Assembly: GCA_028281235.1 (NCBI GenBank)
Contig: JANQKG010000010.1
Location: forward strand, 62,001 to 126,000
Source of the DNA: Afifellaceae bacterium
GTDB taxonomy: Bacteria > Pseudomonadota > Alphaproteobacteria > Rhizobiales > Afifellaceae
DNA length: 64,000 nucleotides
Direction: 5' to 3'
In this document: positions 26,449 to 35,011 of the stretch, piece by piece
Numbering within the stretch: the stretch's first letter is position 1
Layout: each line of letters opens with the position of its first letter
Translations under genes and position numbers: made by a program
Notes under the pieces: model-generated
Seen by the model: only the letters and a program-made list of their open reading frames with translations
The model's database searches: none
What the model was told of the DNA's origin: nothing

Positions 26449-27306
26449 TTGGGGGAAGCAGGGCGCTTACAGGCCGGAAAGGCCGCGTTCGATGACGGGC
26501 CGACTGCAGGCGGCCTCTCCGGCTCGGCCGCAGCGAAACAGGTTCCGGCGGTCGCCAAGGCCATAGCGATTATTCGCCACCTGAATGGCGGTCCCAGCAC
26601 CGGGCGATCGCTGGTGGAGATTGCTGCGGACCTGAACATCACCAAGAGCCACTGCCACAACGTTTTAAAGACACTCGTCGCGCAGGGCTGGGCGGTGTTT
26701 GATGCAAGCCGGCGGCGCTACACGCTGGCGCCGGGCCTTCTTGCCGACGTGTCGCGACTTATCAGCCGCGGTACTCGGCCGTTGCTGATCCACGAGGAAC
26801 TCGTGAAGCTGTCGCTCGCAGCAGGCGTGCCTTGCGTGCTGACGCGAGTTGATTCCGACAACAGCTTCGTCGCCATCGACAAGGCTGAGGAGGCGGCCGA
26901 GCTTCTTGTGTCAGTGCCGATCGGCCATCGTTTTCCCGCTGATGCGCCCGCCCAGATGAAGGCACGACTCGCCTGCGTCGATGATGCGGCCGTGGCTTCG
27001 GAGCTTGCCCGCTGGAGGCCTGTCGCGCGGACTCCGACGACAATCACCGATCGACAGGAACTCAAACGCGACATCGAGGCGTGCAGACAGCGCGGCTACT
27101 CCACCAGCCGCGGGGAATACACGACCGGTGTCATGAGCTTGGCGGTAGCGGTGCGGGACAAGGACGGGATTGCGCGACTGATCGTGCAATGTCCGGGCGT
27201 CCAAGCCGATATGGAGGAACGGGAAGCAAAGATTGCGGCGCTTCTTATAAAGACCGGGTGGCGTATCGGAGAACTCGTCAGCGGGCACAACATGGGCGAA
27301 CCATAG
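26449..27306 (+). CDS. IclR-family transcriptional regulator of TRAP operon 2
   Basis: The protein has a winged helix (VPAVAKAIAIIRHLNGG, then TKSHCHNVLKTL) and a C-terminal effector domain of the IclR type. I prefer the TTG at 26449, giving 285 residues, because GGGAG lies seven bases before it. An ATG at 26386 is in frame but overlaps the operator palindrome and has no ribosome site. The divergent position next to the binding-protein gene suggests it controls uptake and breakdown of that solute. Confidence 0.85.
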   Translation: MGEAGRLQAGKAAFDDGPTAGGLSGSAAAKQVPAVAKAIAIIRHLNGGPSTGRSLVEIAADLNITKSHCHNVLKTLVAQGWAVFDASRRRYTLAPGLLADVSRLISRGTRPLLIHEELVKLSLAAGVPCVLTRVDSDNSFVAIDKAEEAAELLVSVPIGHRFPADAPAQMKARLACVDDAAVASELARWRPVARTPTTITDRQELKRDIEACRQRGYSTSRGEYTTGVMSLAVAVRDKDGIARLIVQCPGVQADMEEREAKIAALLIKTGWRIGELVSGHNMGEP

Positions 27307-27401
27307 CCTGGGCCTGGCCTGTCTTCAGAACTGCACCAGCAATCCGTGTCCACCGCGCTTGCCGCTTCCTCGATGTCAGCGCTCAGTGCATGCCGCAGCC
27401 G

Positions 27402-28313
27402 TCAGTCGAGCGGCATCGGGGATTTGCCCTGCTTTCGCTCCCGGTGGGCGATGTAGATTGTGCTGGCGAAAATCACTGTTCCGCCGATCCAGGTCCAAAG
27501 GTCGGGAACCTCGGCAAATAGCAGGAACCCTGCAAGGCTTGCCCACGTAAGCTTCAAGAAATCGAAGGGCAGGACGACGGTCGTGTCCGCCAGCGAAAAC
27601 GCGGCGGCAATGCAATATTGCATGGCGCTCCCAAGGACACCCACAAGGATCAGCAGAAGCCATTGCTCGCCGGTCGGCCATTGCCAGACAAGGATGGCCG
27701 GAATCAACGCAAACAGGCCGACGGAAATGGCTGCCCAGGCGGTGATCGACAACACGCTTTCCGTCCTTGTCAGCTGCTTGATCGTGATCATCGCACCGGC
27801 CCAGGCCACGCTTGACCCGACAGCCAGCAAGGCGCCGAAATCCATGCCCTCCATCCCCGGCCGCAATATGATGATCGTGCCAAGGAAGCCGACAAGAAGG
27901 CCGGACGCGCGTCGGAGGCCGACGGTCTCGCCGAGGATCAGCATCGCCAGCAGCGTGGCGAAGAGCGGTGCGGTGAAACTGAGTGCCGAAACGGTCGCCA
28001 GAGGCGTCAGACCCAGCGCGACGAAGAACGCCAGCATGCCGGCAGCATTCAATGCGCCGCGAAGAGCATGGAGCCCCAGGCGGTTGGTGCGCAGGACGCG
28101 TATCCCACCGCCTCGCCAGAGGAGCGGCATCAGAACGAACAGGCCGACAAGGCATCTGAAGAAGCCGATCTCGAAAGGGTGCAGGTCATCCGACAGCTGC
28201 TTGATGACCGAGATCATGGCCGTGTTGAGGATGCCGGTGGCGACCATGAACATGATCGCCCTGACAGGATCAGCGCCTGGCTTGGCCGCACCGACCTCAG
28301 GAACTGCCGGCAC
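27402..28313 (-). CDS. EamA/DMT-family transporter
   Basis: This 303-residue inner-membrane protein has ten hydrophobic segments forming two EamA repeats, each starting with an 'N..m....k.l....' pattern. Examples are LNTAMISVIKQLSDDLHPFE in the first half and AVGSSVAWAGAMITIKQL in the second. I place the start at the GTG at 28313, because GGAGAG lies eight bases before it; an ATG at 28253 is an alternative. Members export amino acids or metabolites. It is divergent from the isomerase gene and its substrate is unknown. Confidence 0.8.
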   Translation of the reverse strand: MPAVPEVGAAKPGADPVRAIMFMVATGILNTAMISVIKQLSDDLHPFEIGFFRCLVGLFVLMPLLWRGGGIRVLRTNRLGLHALRGALNAAGMLAFFVALGLTPLATVSALSFTAPLFATLLAMLILGETVGLRRASGLLVGFLGTIIILRPGMEGMDFGALLAVGSSVAWAGAMITIKQLTRTESVLSITAWAAISVGLFALIPAILVWQWPTGEQWLLLILVGVLGSAMQYCIAAAFSLADTTVVLPFDFLKLTWASLAGFLLFAEVPDLWTWIGGTVIFASTIYIAHRERKQGKSPMPLD

Positions 28314-28465
28314 CGGTTCCGCTCTCCGGCTGAGGCCCTCGCCACGCCGCCGCCCGCAGGGGGCTCCAGTTCTGGAGCGTGCCGTTACGTTTCGGTGCGA
28401 TGACCAAGAACCTTGTGCCTTTTCGGGTTGTCCGGCTGCCGGCGCTTGTGGGTGCACCAACAGCA

Positions 28466-28494
28466 TTCAAAATTGAGAAATGGGATGTTATAAT
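28466..28494 (+). promoter_or_regulatory. Putative sigma-70 promoter of the TIM-barrel isomerase gene
   Basis: TTCAAA (28466-28471) and a consensus TATAAT (28489-28494) are 17 bases apart. The ATG lies 31 bases past the -10 box with AAGGGGG in between. The -35 box matches 4 of 6 bases. Confidence 0.5.
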
Positions 28495-28524
28495 GTGATA
28501 CGAAGACAACAAAAGGGGGCAGAC

Positions 28525-29358
28525 ATGGCCAATGCGCGCGAGATTTTCGCCATCAACACCTATTCGTACACGTTCGACATGAGCGCGGAGGCCTGCCTGG
28601 CCCATCTTGCCGACCGCGGCTACCGGGCGTTCGAAATCATGCTCTATCCCGGCCATCTATGGCCGAGCGAACTCGACGCGGCAGCCAGGAAATCGATCCG
28701 TACCTTGGTCGAGAGTCGTGACCTGCGGATCATCACTCTGAACATGCCGAATGTTGACCTCAATATCGCCGGAGCCACGCAGGAGATGCGTGATTATTCC
28801 ATAGGCGTTCTCAGCCGCGGTGCGGAACTGGCCGGTGACATCGGCGCGGAGAACATGATCATGGGGCCGGGCAAGCCGAATCCGCTTTTTCCGGCGCCGA
28901 AGGAACGGTTGTCCGGCTACTTCTTCTCTGCGCTCGACACAATTCTGCCGATCGCCGAAAAGGCCGGCGTCAGCATCCTCGGGGAGAACATGACAGTTGC
29001 CTACGCGCCCGATGCGGACAGCCTGATGGAGGAGCTTGCCCGCTACGGCAATGACGACATTGGTGTCTGCTACGACATCGCAAACGGGCATTTCATCGGT
29101 GAGAATCCGGTCGACGGCCTTCGTCGCGTCAAGGATCGGCTGAAGCTCGTGCACATCTCCGATACGAACCAAAAAGTCTACAAGCACGATCCGGTCGGCT
29201 ATGGCGACGTCCCCTTTGCCGAGATACCGCCTGTGCTGAAGGAAATCGGCTATCAGGAGATGCCGATGCTTGAGGTGATCTTCGCCGCGGATGACCCCGA
29301 TCCCGTCGACAGCGCACAAAAGCTGATTGATATGGGTTGGACCTACCCCGCTGCATAG
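28525..29358 (+). CDS. Sugar-phosphate isomerase/epimerase family TIM-barrel protein
   Basis: This 277-residue AP-endonuclease-2-like TIM-barrel protein starts at the ATG at 28525, with AAGGGGG upstream. Metal-binding acidic residues sit in ILGENMTVA, VCYDIANGHF and MLEVIFA, as in hydroxypyruvate isomerase and inosose dehydratase relatives, with the histidine in LVHISDTNQ. It is a single gene with its own promoter. The neighbouring leftward genes encode an aldolase and dehydrogenases, so a role in sugar-acid or polyol turnover is possible. Confidence 0.8.
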   Translation: MANAREIFAINTYSYTFDMSAEACLAHLADRGYRAFEIMLYPGHLWPSELDAAARKSIRTLVESRDLRIITLNMPNVDLNIAGATQEMRDYSIGVLSRGAELAGDIGAENMIMGPGKPNPLFPAPKERLSGYFFSALDTILPIAEKAGVSILGENMTVAYAPDADSLMEELARYGNDDIGVCYDIANGHFIGENPVDGLRRVKDRLKLVHISDTNQKVYKHDPVGYGDVPFAEIPPVLKEIGYQEMPMLEVIFAADDPDPVDSAQKLIDMGWTYPAA

Positions 29359-29384
29359 GCGCGGGGTGCCATGTTGGAGCATGC

Positions 29385-29431
29385 TGGAGCGTCGGGCGAA
29401 AAGGTGGAATCGGTTTTCGCCCGACGCTCCA
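29385..29431. repeat. 18-bp inverted repeat, dispersed intergenic element
   Basis: An 18-base arm at 29385-29402 (starting TGGAGCGTCGGG) is perfectly complementary to 29414-29431 with an 11-base loop. The core, read on the minus strand as CGAAAACCGATTCCACC, resembles CGAAAAACCGGTTCCCAC at about 41092-41109, so it looks like a dispersed intergenic repeat family. It lies 27 bases past the stop of the isomerase gene and could also end that transcript. Confidence 0.6.
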
Positions 29432-29463
29432 ACGTCACGCGCACATGAGGCCAGCACGGCCCA

Positions 29464-29486
29464 CACCTCCCCGCAAGGGGGAGGTG
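29464..29486. repeat. GC-rich hairpin (CACCTCCCC / GGGGAGGTG)
   Basis: A 9-base stem with a GCAA loop and one extra G lies between two convergent genes. This 'cctcccc..ggggagg' hairpin is a frequent extragenic element in alphaproteobacteria; a degenerate version is present near 41030-41063. It may serve as a transcript end for either neighbour. Confidence 0.5.
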
Positions 29487-29558
29487 AGGCGCTGCGGCGA
29501 GCCGCTTGCCGATCTTCGCTCCATAACATCAGGCGATCGGGATGAATCGCCCGGCGCT

Positions 29559-30362
29559 TTAGGGAGCCGGAGCCGCCGTCTTGCGAACCTCGGCAGCTTG
29601 CTGATCGTACGCGCGAAATCCGATCATACTTGACAGCGTGACCATGTTGACACCGCGCTGAACCCAATCGTTCGCCATTTCGATGGAAACGGCCACCGAC
29701 CCGACCGGTATGTCGTGCTTGGCGGCCGTGGCAACGACTTTATCAACCGCCTTCATGACGTCGGGATGGCTGACCTGCCCGGGAAGTCCCATCGATGTCG
29801 ACAGGTCATTCGTGCCGATAAACGCCACGTCGAACACGCCATGCGCGAGGAGAGCCTCCACATTTTCGACCGCACGCACGGTCTCGATCTGGCCGATCAT
29901 CACAGTGTCCTCGTTGCCCCAAGCCATGAAGTCGGCCATTGGCAGGAAACCGTAGGCGCCGGCCCGGGTGTTGGGGGCGACGCCGCGCCGTCCGGTTGGT
30001 GCAAAGCGCATGGCGTCGCGAACGATGTCGAGCTGCTCGACCGTCTCGACCATCGGCACCATGACTCCCGCCGCGCCACAATCGAGCATCGCCGAAATCA
30101 TGTCCGGCCGGTTCGCCGGCACGCGCACGAAGCTGTTGGTGCCGGCTGCGTCGGCGGCGCGCAACAGGGTCTCGGCTGTCTCGATGCTCGCCGGCCCGTG
30201 CTCGGTATCGATGATGATGAAGTCCAATGTCGAATGCCCTAGCGCTTCCACGAAGCCGGGCGACGGCAGCGCGGAGAAACAGCCGAGCTGCGGACGTCCC
30301 GCCTTGAGCTGGTCGCGGAACGCCTTCAGGCGCTGGCGTTTCTGCTGGATGGTTTCGCTCAC
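29559..30362 (-). CDS. HpcH/HpaI-family class II aldolase
   Basis: This 267-residue protein starts at GTG with AGGAGGGG just upstream. It has family motifs FIIIDTEHGPASIET near residue 48, the metal glutamate in VMVPMVETVEQLD, RRGVAPNTRAGAYG and FIGTNDLSTSMG. Members cleave 2-keto-3-deoxy or 4-hydroxy-2-oxo acids to pyruvate plus an aldehyde, using a divalent metal. It is the last gene of the leftward amino-acid importer/SDR operon, 36 bases after the first SDR, so it may perform the carbon-carbon cleavage of that pathway. Confidence 0.85.
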   Translation of the reverse strand: MSETIQQKRQRLKAFRDQLKAGRPQLGCFSALPSPGFVEALGHSTLDFIIIDTEHGPASIETAETLLRAADAAGTNSFVRVPANRPDMISAMLDCGAAGVMVPMVETVEQLDIVRDAMRFAPTGRRGVAPNTRAGAYGFLPMADFMAWGNEDTVMIGQIETVRAVENVEALLAHGVFDVAFIGTNDLSTSMGLPGQVSHPDVMKAVDKVVATAAKHDIPVGSVAVSIEMANDWVQRGVNMVTLSSMIGFRAYDQQAAEVRKTAAPAP

Positions 30363-30398
30363 GACACCCCTCCTAGGTCTTGATCGCGTATTGTCGTC

Positions 30399-31169
30399 TC
30401 AAGCAATGCGTGCACCGCCGCTGACATCAATGCTCGCCCCGGTGATAAAGCCGGCCTGATCGCTGGCCAGAAATCCGACTGCAGCCGCTACGTCCTCCGG
30501 CCGGCCCATCCGACCGATCGGAATGGCGCTTGTGCGGGCCGCGCGCTGCTCCTCGCTCAGCGTGGCGTCGAGCCGTTCGGTCAAGATGGTTGCCGGGGCG
30601 ACGTCATTGACCGTGATCCCGAAAGGCGAAAGCTGGCGGGTGAGGCCGCGCGTCAGTCCTTGCAACGCCGCCTTGCTGGCGGAGAAATGGACGCCTGAGA
30701 CCTTGCCGCCGCGCTTGCCGCAATCGGACGACACGTTGATGATGCGTCCATAGCGGCGATCGCGCATCGTTGATGCCACGGCGCGCGCGCACAGAAATGC
30801 CCCGGTCGTGTTGACCCGAACGAGGCGATCGAGATCGGCTTCGGTGGTCTCGAAGATCGGGACGAAGTGGTTGATGCCGGCATTGTTGACCAGGATGTCG
30901 ACCGGGCCGAAGGCGTCAGTCAGCTCCGAAACGAAGCGTTCGACATCGTTCTCATCGCCGACATCACCCTGCAGGACGCGCGCCCGACCGCCGGACGCTT
31001 CGATGGTCGCGACAACCTCTTCAGCGGCACTGACGGATTTGTGGCAATGCACGCCCACGGCAGCGCCTTGAGCCCCGAACAGGGTCGCAATCGCCCGCCC
31101 GATGCCGCGTGAACCGCCGGTTACCAGCGCCGTCTTTCCGGCCAGTGGTTTGTGTGTGCCTGAGTTCAT
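30399..31169 (-). CDS. Short-chain dehydrogenase/reductase with catalytic Tyr replaced by Phe
   Basis: This 256-residue SDR has an intact NAD(P) motif TGGSRGIGRA near residue 17, the NNAG motif and the active-site serine in INVSSDCG. The YxxxK motif reads FSASK (HFSASKAAL near residue 166): the codon is TTC, so the catalytic Tyr is Phe. The neighbouring paralogue keeps YSASK. Either this protein has lost classical oxidoreductase activity or it uses another residue. The C-terminus GASIDVSGGARIA is normal. It lies between the second SDR and the aldolase gene in one operon. Confidence 0.88.
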   Translation of the reverse strand: MNSGTHKPLAGKTALVTGGSRGIGRAIATLFGAQGAAVGVHCHKSVSAAEEVVATIEASGGRARVLQGDVGDENDVERFVSELTDAFGPVDILVNNAGINHFVPIFETTEADLDRLVRVNTTGAFLCARAVASTMRDRRYGRIINVSSDCGKRGGKVSGVHFSASKAALQGLTRGLTRQLSPFGITVNDVAPATILTERLDATLSEEQRAARTSAIPIGRMGRPEDVAAAVGFLASDQAGFITGASIDVSGGARIA

Positions 31170-31194
31170 GATTGCTCTCCTGGCCTAGGCGCGT

Positions 31195-31959
31195 TCAAAG
31201 CAGGATCGCCCCGCCGCTGACATCGATGCTTGCGCCGTTGACATGGGCGGCCTCATCGGAGGCAAGAAATGCGATGGCTGCGCCGATATCGGCCGGGGAG
31301 CCGAAGCGGCCGCGCGGCACGCCGGCGAGGATCGAGTCAAGGCGCTCTTGGCTGCGGCCTTCCCACCGCTCGACCGGGATGTCCATCGGACACACGTCGT
31401 TGACCGTGATGTTCATCGATGCGAGCTGTCTTGCGAGGCCCATCATCAGACCAAGAACGCCGGCCTTGGAGGCGCTGTAATGCGGTCCTGTTGCTTGGCC
31501 GCCCTTTTTGCCGGCGTCCGACGAGATCGTGATGATCCGTCCCCACCCGGCATCCAGCATGTGCGGAATGGCTGCCTTGGCGCAGAGGAAGGTGCCCTTG
31601 ATCACCACATCGAACATGCGGTTCCACTGCTCAAGCGTCAGGTCGAACAGGGTCGCGTTCTCAGAATATGCGGCATTGGCGACGACGATATGGCAGCCGC
31701 CGAGCTCAGCCACCACGTTGGTGACCATGGCATCCACCGCGGCCTTGTCGGCAACGTCGGCGCGAAGAGCAACCGCACGTCCGCCCATGTCGGTGATCAT
31801 CTCAGCGACGGCCTCGGCGCCGGTCTGGTTGCGCGAGTAGTTGACGGCGACTGCGGCACCTGATTGGGCAAGCCTCAGCGCGGTCGCCTTGCCAAGCCCG
31901 CTCGCGGCACCCGTGACCAGCGCCACGCGGCCGCTCAGCGTGCTGTCGATCCTGTCCAT
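31195..31959 (-). CDS. Short-chain dehydrogenase/reductase (intact active site)
   Basis: This 254-residue classical SDR has TGAASGLGKA near residue 16, Ser in ITISSDAG and the Tyr/Lys pair in HYSASKAGV. It is a clear paralogue of the next gene, from which it is separated by 25 bases. The SDD/SSDAGKKGG loop after the active Ser is shared by both, so they may have arisen by local duplication and could form a heteromer. The likely role is oxidation of a hydroxy acid or reduction of a keto group made by the aminotransferase or aldolase of the same operon. Confidence 0.88.
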   Translation of the reverse strand: MDRIDSTLSGRVALVTGAASGLGKATALRLAQSGAAVAVNYSRNQTGAEAVAEMITDMGGRAVALRADVADKAAVDAMVTNVVAELGGCHIVVANAAYSENATLFDLTLEQWNRMFDVVIKGTFLCAKAAIPHMLDAGWGRIITISSDAGKKGGQATGPHYSASKAGVLGLMMGLARQLASMNITVNDVCPMDIPVERWEGRSQERLDSILAGVPRGRFGSPADIGAAIAFLASDEAAHVNGASIDVSGGAILL

Positions 31960-31982
31960 ATCGGCTCTCCCGATGGCTGCAC

Positions 31983-32654
31983 TTAATAGGCGGTGCCGCG
32001 TCTGAGGCGCTTGTCGAAATAGTTGGTCAGATAGACCAGTGGCAGGCAGATTACGGCGTAGATCACCGACACGACGAGAAACGCCGACATGAAGTCATAC
32101 GTCATGGTGCCGATAAGCTGCGCCGTTCGGAACAATTCGGCGAAGGCTACGGTCCCCGCCATCGCCGTGCTCTTCAGAATATCGGTGAACTGGTTCATCG
32201 TCGGCGGTAGCACGATGCGAACGATCTGCCGCATGACGATACGGCGGAAAACCTGGGCAGGTCGCATTCCGAGCGAGCGGGCCGCCTCCTTCTGCCCCGC
32301 ATCGATGGCTATGATGCCGGCGCGAAAGATCTCGGTCTGATACGTCGTGTAGGAGAGGGTGAAGGCGATGAACACGGCCGCCGCAGGGGTCACGAGGATC
32401 GGGTATCCGGGGAGCGTCGGCAGGCCGAAATAAACGAGCCACAACAGAACCAGCAAAGGAATGCTGCGGAACACATCGACATAGATGGCAATCGCGCCAC
32501 GCAGCAGCTTCAAATGGGACGTGCTGGCGACTCCAAGCAGCAACCCAAAGACCACGCTCGACACCATGCACGCCGCCGTCGCCAGCAGCGTGTTGCGAAG
32601 TCCGAGAAGCAGATCGTCTCTGAACTCCCAAGTAAGACTGAGTGTGTCGAACAC
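31983..32654 (-). CDS. Polar amino acid ABC transporter permease (HisM/GlnP type), first copy
   Basis: This 223-residue permease has 4-5 membrane segments, starts at GTG, and has the family's EAA loop region QKEAARSLGMRPAQVFRRIV near residue 140. The segment FRSIPLLVLLWLVYFG is typical of the HEQRo-type permeases. It pairs with the second permease encoded 1.7 kb upstream in the same operon, so the importer is a heteromer. It follows the binding-protein gene after a 121-base gap with a strong hairpin. Confidence 0.9.
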   Translation of the reverse strand: MFDTLSLTWEFRDDLLLGLRNTLLATAACMVSSVVFGLLLGVASTSHLKLLRGAIAIYVDVFRSIPLLVLLWLVYFGLPTLPGYPILVTPAAAVFIAFTLSYTTYQTEIFRAGIIAIDAGQKEAARSLGMRPAQVFRRIVMRQIVRIVLPPTMNQFTDILKSTAMAGTVAFAELFRTAQLIGTMTYDFMSAFLVVSVIYAVICLPLVYLTNYFDKRLRRGTAY

Positions 32655-32721
32655 GTGGCGGTCCCGTTTCTGAACGCGTCCCCAGGCACTTCACTTCTCA
32701 ATAACCGCGTCCGCGCGTTTG

Positions 32722-32761
32722 GGCCCCCGCGCTGAGCAATGGACGATCCAGCGCGGAGGCC
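32722..32761 (-). terminator. Intercistronic hairpin after amino-acid binding-protein gene
   Basis: The 13-base arms 32722-32734 and 32749-32761 pair at 12 of 13 positions (perfect 8-bp CCGCGCTG/CAGCGCGG core) around a 14-base loop. The element begins 14 bases after the stop of the binding-protein gene. There is no T-tract. It matches the position of the hairpins behind the other binding-protein genes in this window. Confidence 0.5.
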
Positions 32762-32775
32762 AAGCTTTCAGCCTG

Positions 32776-33615
32776 CTAGTTGGTTTGCAGAATCTCCGGA
32801 TCGACGCCGAAGCTCTTGGCGATTTCCGCCATGCTACCGTCGGCTTTCATCCGGCCGAGAATACCGTTCACGAACTCAAGTAGCTCTGTGTCCTCGAAGC
32901 GGATCGGGTAGCCATTGTCGAGGCGCGGCGAATCGAAGTTCTGGTGAATATTGATCTTCTCGGCGACGTCCGGGTTCAGGTGGGCAAAGAACTCCACAAT
33001 CGGCTTGTCCCAGAACGTCACGTCGATGCGGCCGAGCGCCAGGTCACGGATCGCGTCCTGCTTGTTCTCGTAGAACTGGATCTCCGTGGTCGGAATGCCG
33101 GCATCGCGGATGATCTTGACAAAGGCCGCGTTGGTCTGTTCGCCGACCTTGATGTTACCGGCCTTGAAGTCTTCCACCACTTCCTCGACGTTCTTGTAGT
33201 CGCGCCCGTCGCCGGCCCGCGAAATCGCGGTGAAGCCGAACGAGTAGGTGACGTCGGAGAAATTGAACTTCTCTAGTCGCTCCGGCCGGATCAGCGTCGC
33301 GGTCATGACGATATCGGAGCGTCCGGACAAGAGATGCTCGAACGTTGCGGAGAACGGCATCTGGATGAGCTCAAGCTCAACACCGAGCTCTTTGGCAAAG
33401 ATACGGGCCATCTCGACGTTGATGCCGATTAGCTCATTCGTTTCCGGATGTTTGTAGTTGAAGCCGAGCGCCGTCGGTGTGAGCGCAACGTTGAGCACGC
33501 CTGCATCCTTGATGCGCTGGACGGCATCGTCTTCGGCATGGGCCGGCGCAGCGACCACGCCTATGGCAAGTGCCGCCGAGAAAAGTAGTGAGAGACAGTG
33601 CTTCTTGATAGTCAT
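32776..33615 (-). CDS. Polar amino acid ABC periplasmic binding protein
   Basis: This 279-residue SBP family 3 protein has a signal peptide to about residue 27 (cut after AHA). The fold markers are VLNVALTPTALGFNYKHPE near residue 40, GINVEMARIFAKELGVELEL and MTATLIRPERLEKFNFSD near residue 100. The usual ligand-arginine motif is present in TATLIRPER. It probably binds a polar amino acid or opine-like solute, to be processed by the aminotransferase heading the operon. Confidence 0.9.
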   Translation of the reverse strand: MTIKKHCLSLLFSAALAIGVVAAPAHAEDDAVQRIKDAGVLNVALTPTALGFNYKHPETNELIGINVEMARIFAKELGVELELIQMPFSATFEHLLSGRSDIVMTATLIRPERLEKFNFSDVTYSFGFTAISRAGDGRDYKNVEEVVEDFKAGNIKVGEQTNAAFVKIIRDAGIPTTEIQFYENKQDAIRDLALGRIDVTFWDKPIVEFFAHLNPDVAEKINIHQNFDSPRLDNGYPIRFEDTELLEFVNGILGRMKADGSMAEIAKSFGVDPEILQTN

Positions 33616-33647
33616 GTTCCATCCTCCATTTGATTGTTAGCACGACG

Positions 33648-34370
33648 TTACAGAATCTTGCTAAGAAAAGCAGAAGTTCGTGCTGTTTTCGGGCTGTCGA
33701 ATATCTCGTTTGACCTCCCTTCTTCTACAATCTCGCCATCATCCATCATAATGACGCGGTCGGCGGCTTCGCGTGCGAAGCCCATCTCATGCGTCACCAC
33801 GACCATCGTCGTGCCGGAACGGGCGAGTTCCTTCATGACCTCCAGCACCTCGCCGACCATTTCGGGGTCGAGAGCCGAGGTCACCTCGTCGAACAGCATC
33901 ACCTTCGGATCCATCGCCAGGGCACGGGCGATCGCCACGCGCTGCTGCTGACCGCCGGACAATTCGTGCGGGTAGGAATTGGCCTTTGCTTCAAGGCCGA
34001 CGCGGTCCAGCAATTCCTCAGCGCGCTTGATGGCTTCGGCCTTCGGCTGTCCGCGCACCAGGCACGGCGCCTCGATGATGTTTTCAAGCGCGGTCAGATG
34101 GGTGAACAGGTTGATGCGCTGGAATACGAAACCGATCGATTGGCGGATCTTGTAGATGTTCTCCTTGGGGTCCTTGAGGTCGCGGCCATCGATCTCGACG
34201 CTTCCTTCGTCGTATTCTTCGAGCCGGTTGAGACAGCGCAGGAAGGTTGTCTTCCCCGAACCGCTTGGGCCGATGACCACCAGACATTCGCCGCGCGGGA
34301 CATCGAGCGTGACGTCGCGCAGCACGGCATGGCTGCCGAAGCGCTTGGTGAGGTTGCGCACATGGATCAT
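33648..34370 (-). CDS. Polar amino acid ABC transporter ATPase (GlnQ/HisP type)
   Basis: The 240-residue product has Walker [14 protein letters not shown] near residue 33, a Q-loop, the signature [15 protein letters not shown] and Walker [15 protein letters not shown], the exact GlnQ/HisP layout. Its ATG overlaps the stop of the upstream permease (ATGA). It powers the two-permease importer. Confidence 0.93.
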   Translation of the reverse strand: MIHVRNLTKRFGSHAVLRDVTLDVPRGECLVVIGPSGSGKTTFLRCLNRLEEYDEGSVEIDGRDLKDPKENIYKIRQSIGFVFQRINLFTHLTALENIIEAPCLVRGQPKAEAIKRAEELLDRVGLEAKANSYPHELSGGQQQRVAIARALAMDPKVMLFDEVTSALDPEMVGEVLEVMKELARSGTTMVVVTHEMGFAREAADRVIMMDDGEIVEEGRSNEIFDSPKTARTSAFLSKIL

Positions 34371-35008
34371 TGCGGGCTCACCCGGTGCTCAAGCGCCCGC
34401 GCGGCGCGAGAAATCGGATAGGTCATGCACAGATAGATCAGAGCGATGAGGCCGTAGATGATGAAGAACTCGCCGCTCGACAGCGCCAAGTTAGCGCCGG
34501 TCCTGAGAAGCTCAGGCAGGGCGATAACGGCGACCTGCGCTGTGCCCTTGAGTGTGCTGGCGAACAAGCTGGTGGTGGGCGGAAGGATCACCTTAAGCGC
34601 CTGGCGGATGGTGATCCGCCGCAGGACGGTGACCGGCGGCATTCCGAGCGCAACGCCTGCCTCAACTTGGCCGCGATCAATCGACTGCAGGCCGCCGCGT
34701 ATGATCTCTGCCTCGTAAGCCGCATAGTGCAGCACAAGGCCGAGCACGCCAGCCCAGAACACCGGCAGGCTGATGCCGAAATGCGGCAGCGAGTAGTAGA
34801 TCAGGAAGAGCTGGACGAGCAGCGGGATAGCGCGGGCAAGATCAATATAGATCGACGCGATGAACCGAACGATCCACCAGGGCGAGACCTTGCCCAGGCT
34901 CGCCAGAAGTCCCACCGCGAGAATCCCGATGACGCACGCCGCCATCAATTGCAGCGTGACGAGGGCGCCGTTCAAGAGATGCGGCAGAATGACGAACACG
35001 TAGTCCAT
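34367..35008 (-). CDS. Polar amino acid ABC transporter permease, second copy
   Basis: This 213-residue membrane protein has the EAA loop [19 protein letters not shown] near residue 124 and the [20 protein letters not shown] region typical of HisQ/GlnP permeases. It lies 3 bases after the aminotransferase gene, so the two are coupled. Confidence 0.9.
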   Translation of the reverse strand: MDYVFVILPHLLNGALVTLQLMAACVIGILAVGLLASLGKVSPWWIVRFIASIYIDLARAIPLLVQLFLIYYSLPHFGISLPVFWAGVLGLVLHYAAYEAEIIRGGLQSIDRGQVEAGVALGMPPVTVLRRITIRQALKVILPPTTSLFASTLKGTAQVAVIALPELLRTGANLALSSGEFFIIYGLIALIYLCMTYPISRAARALEHRVSPQ

Positions 35009-35011
35009 CGC

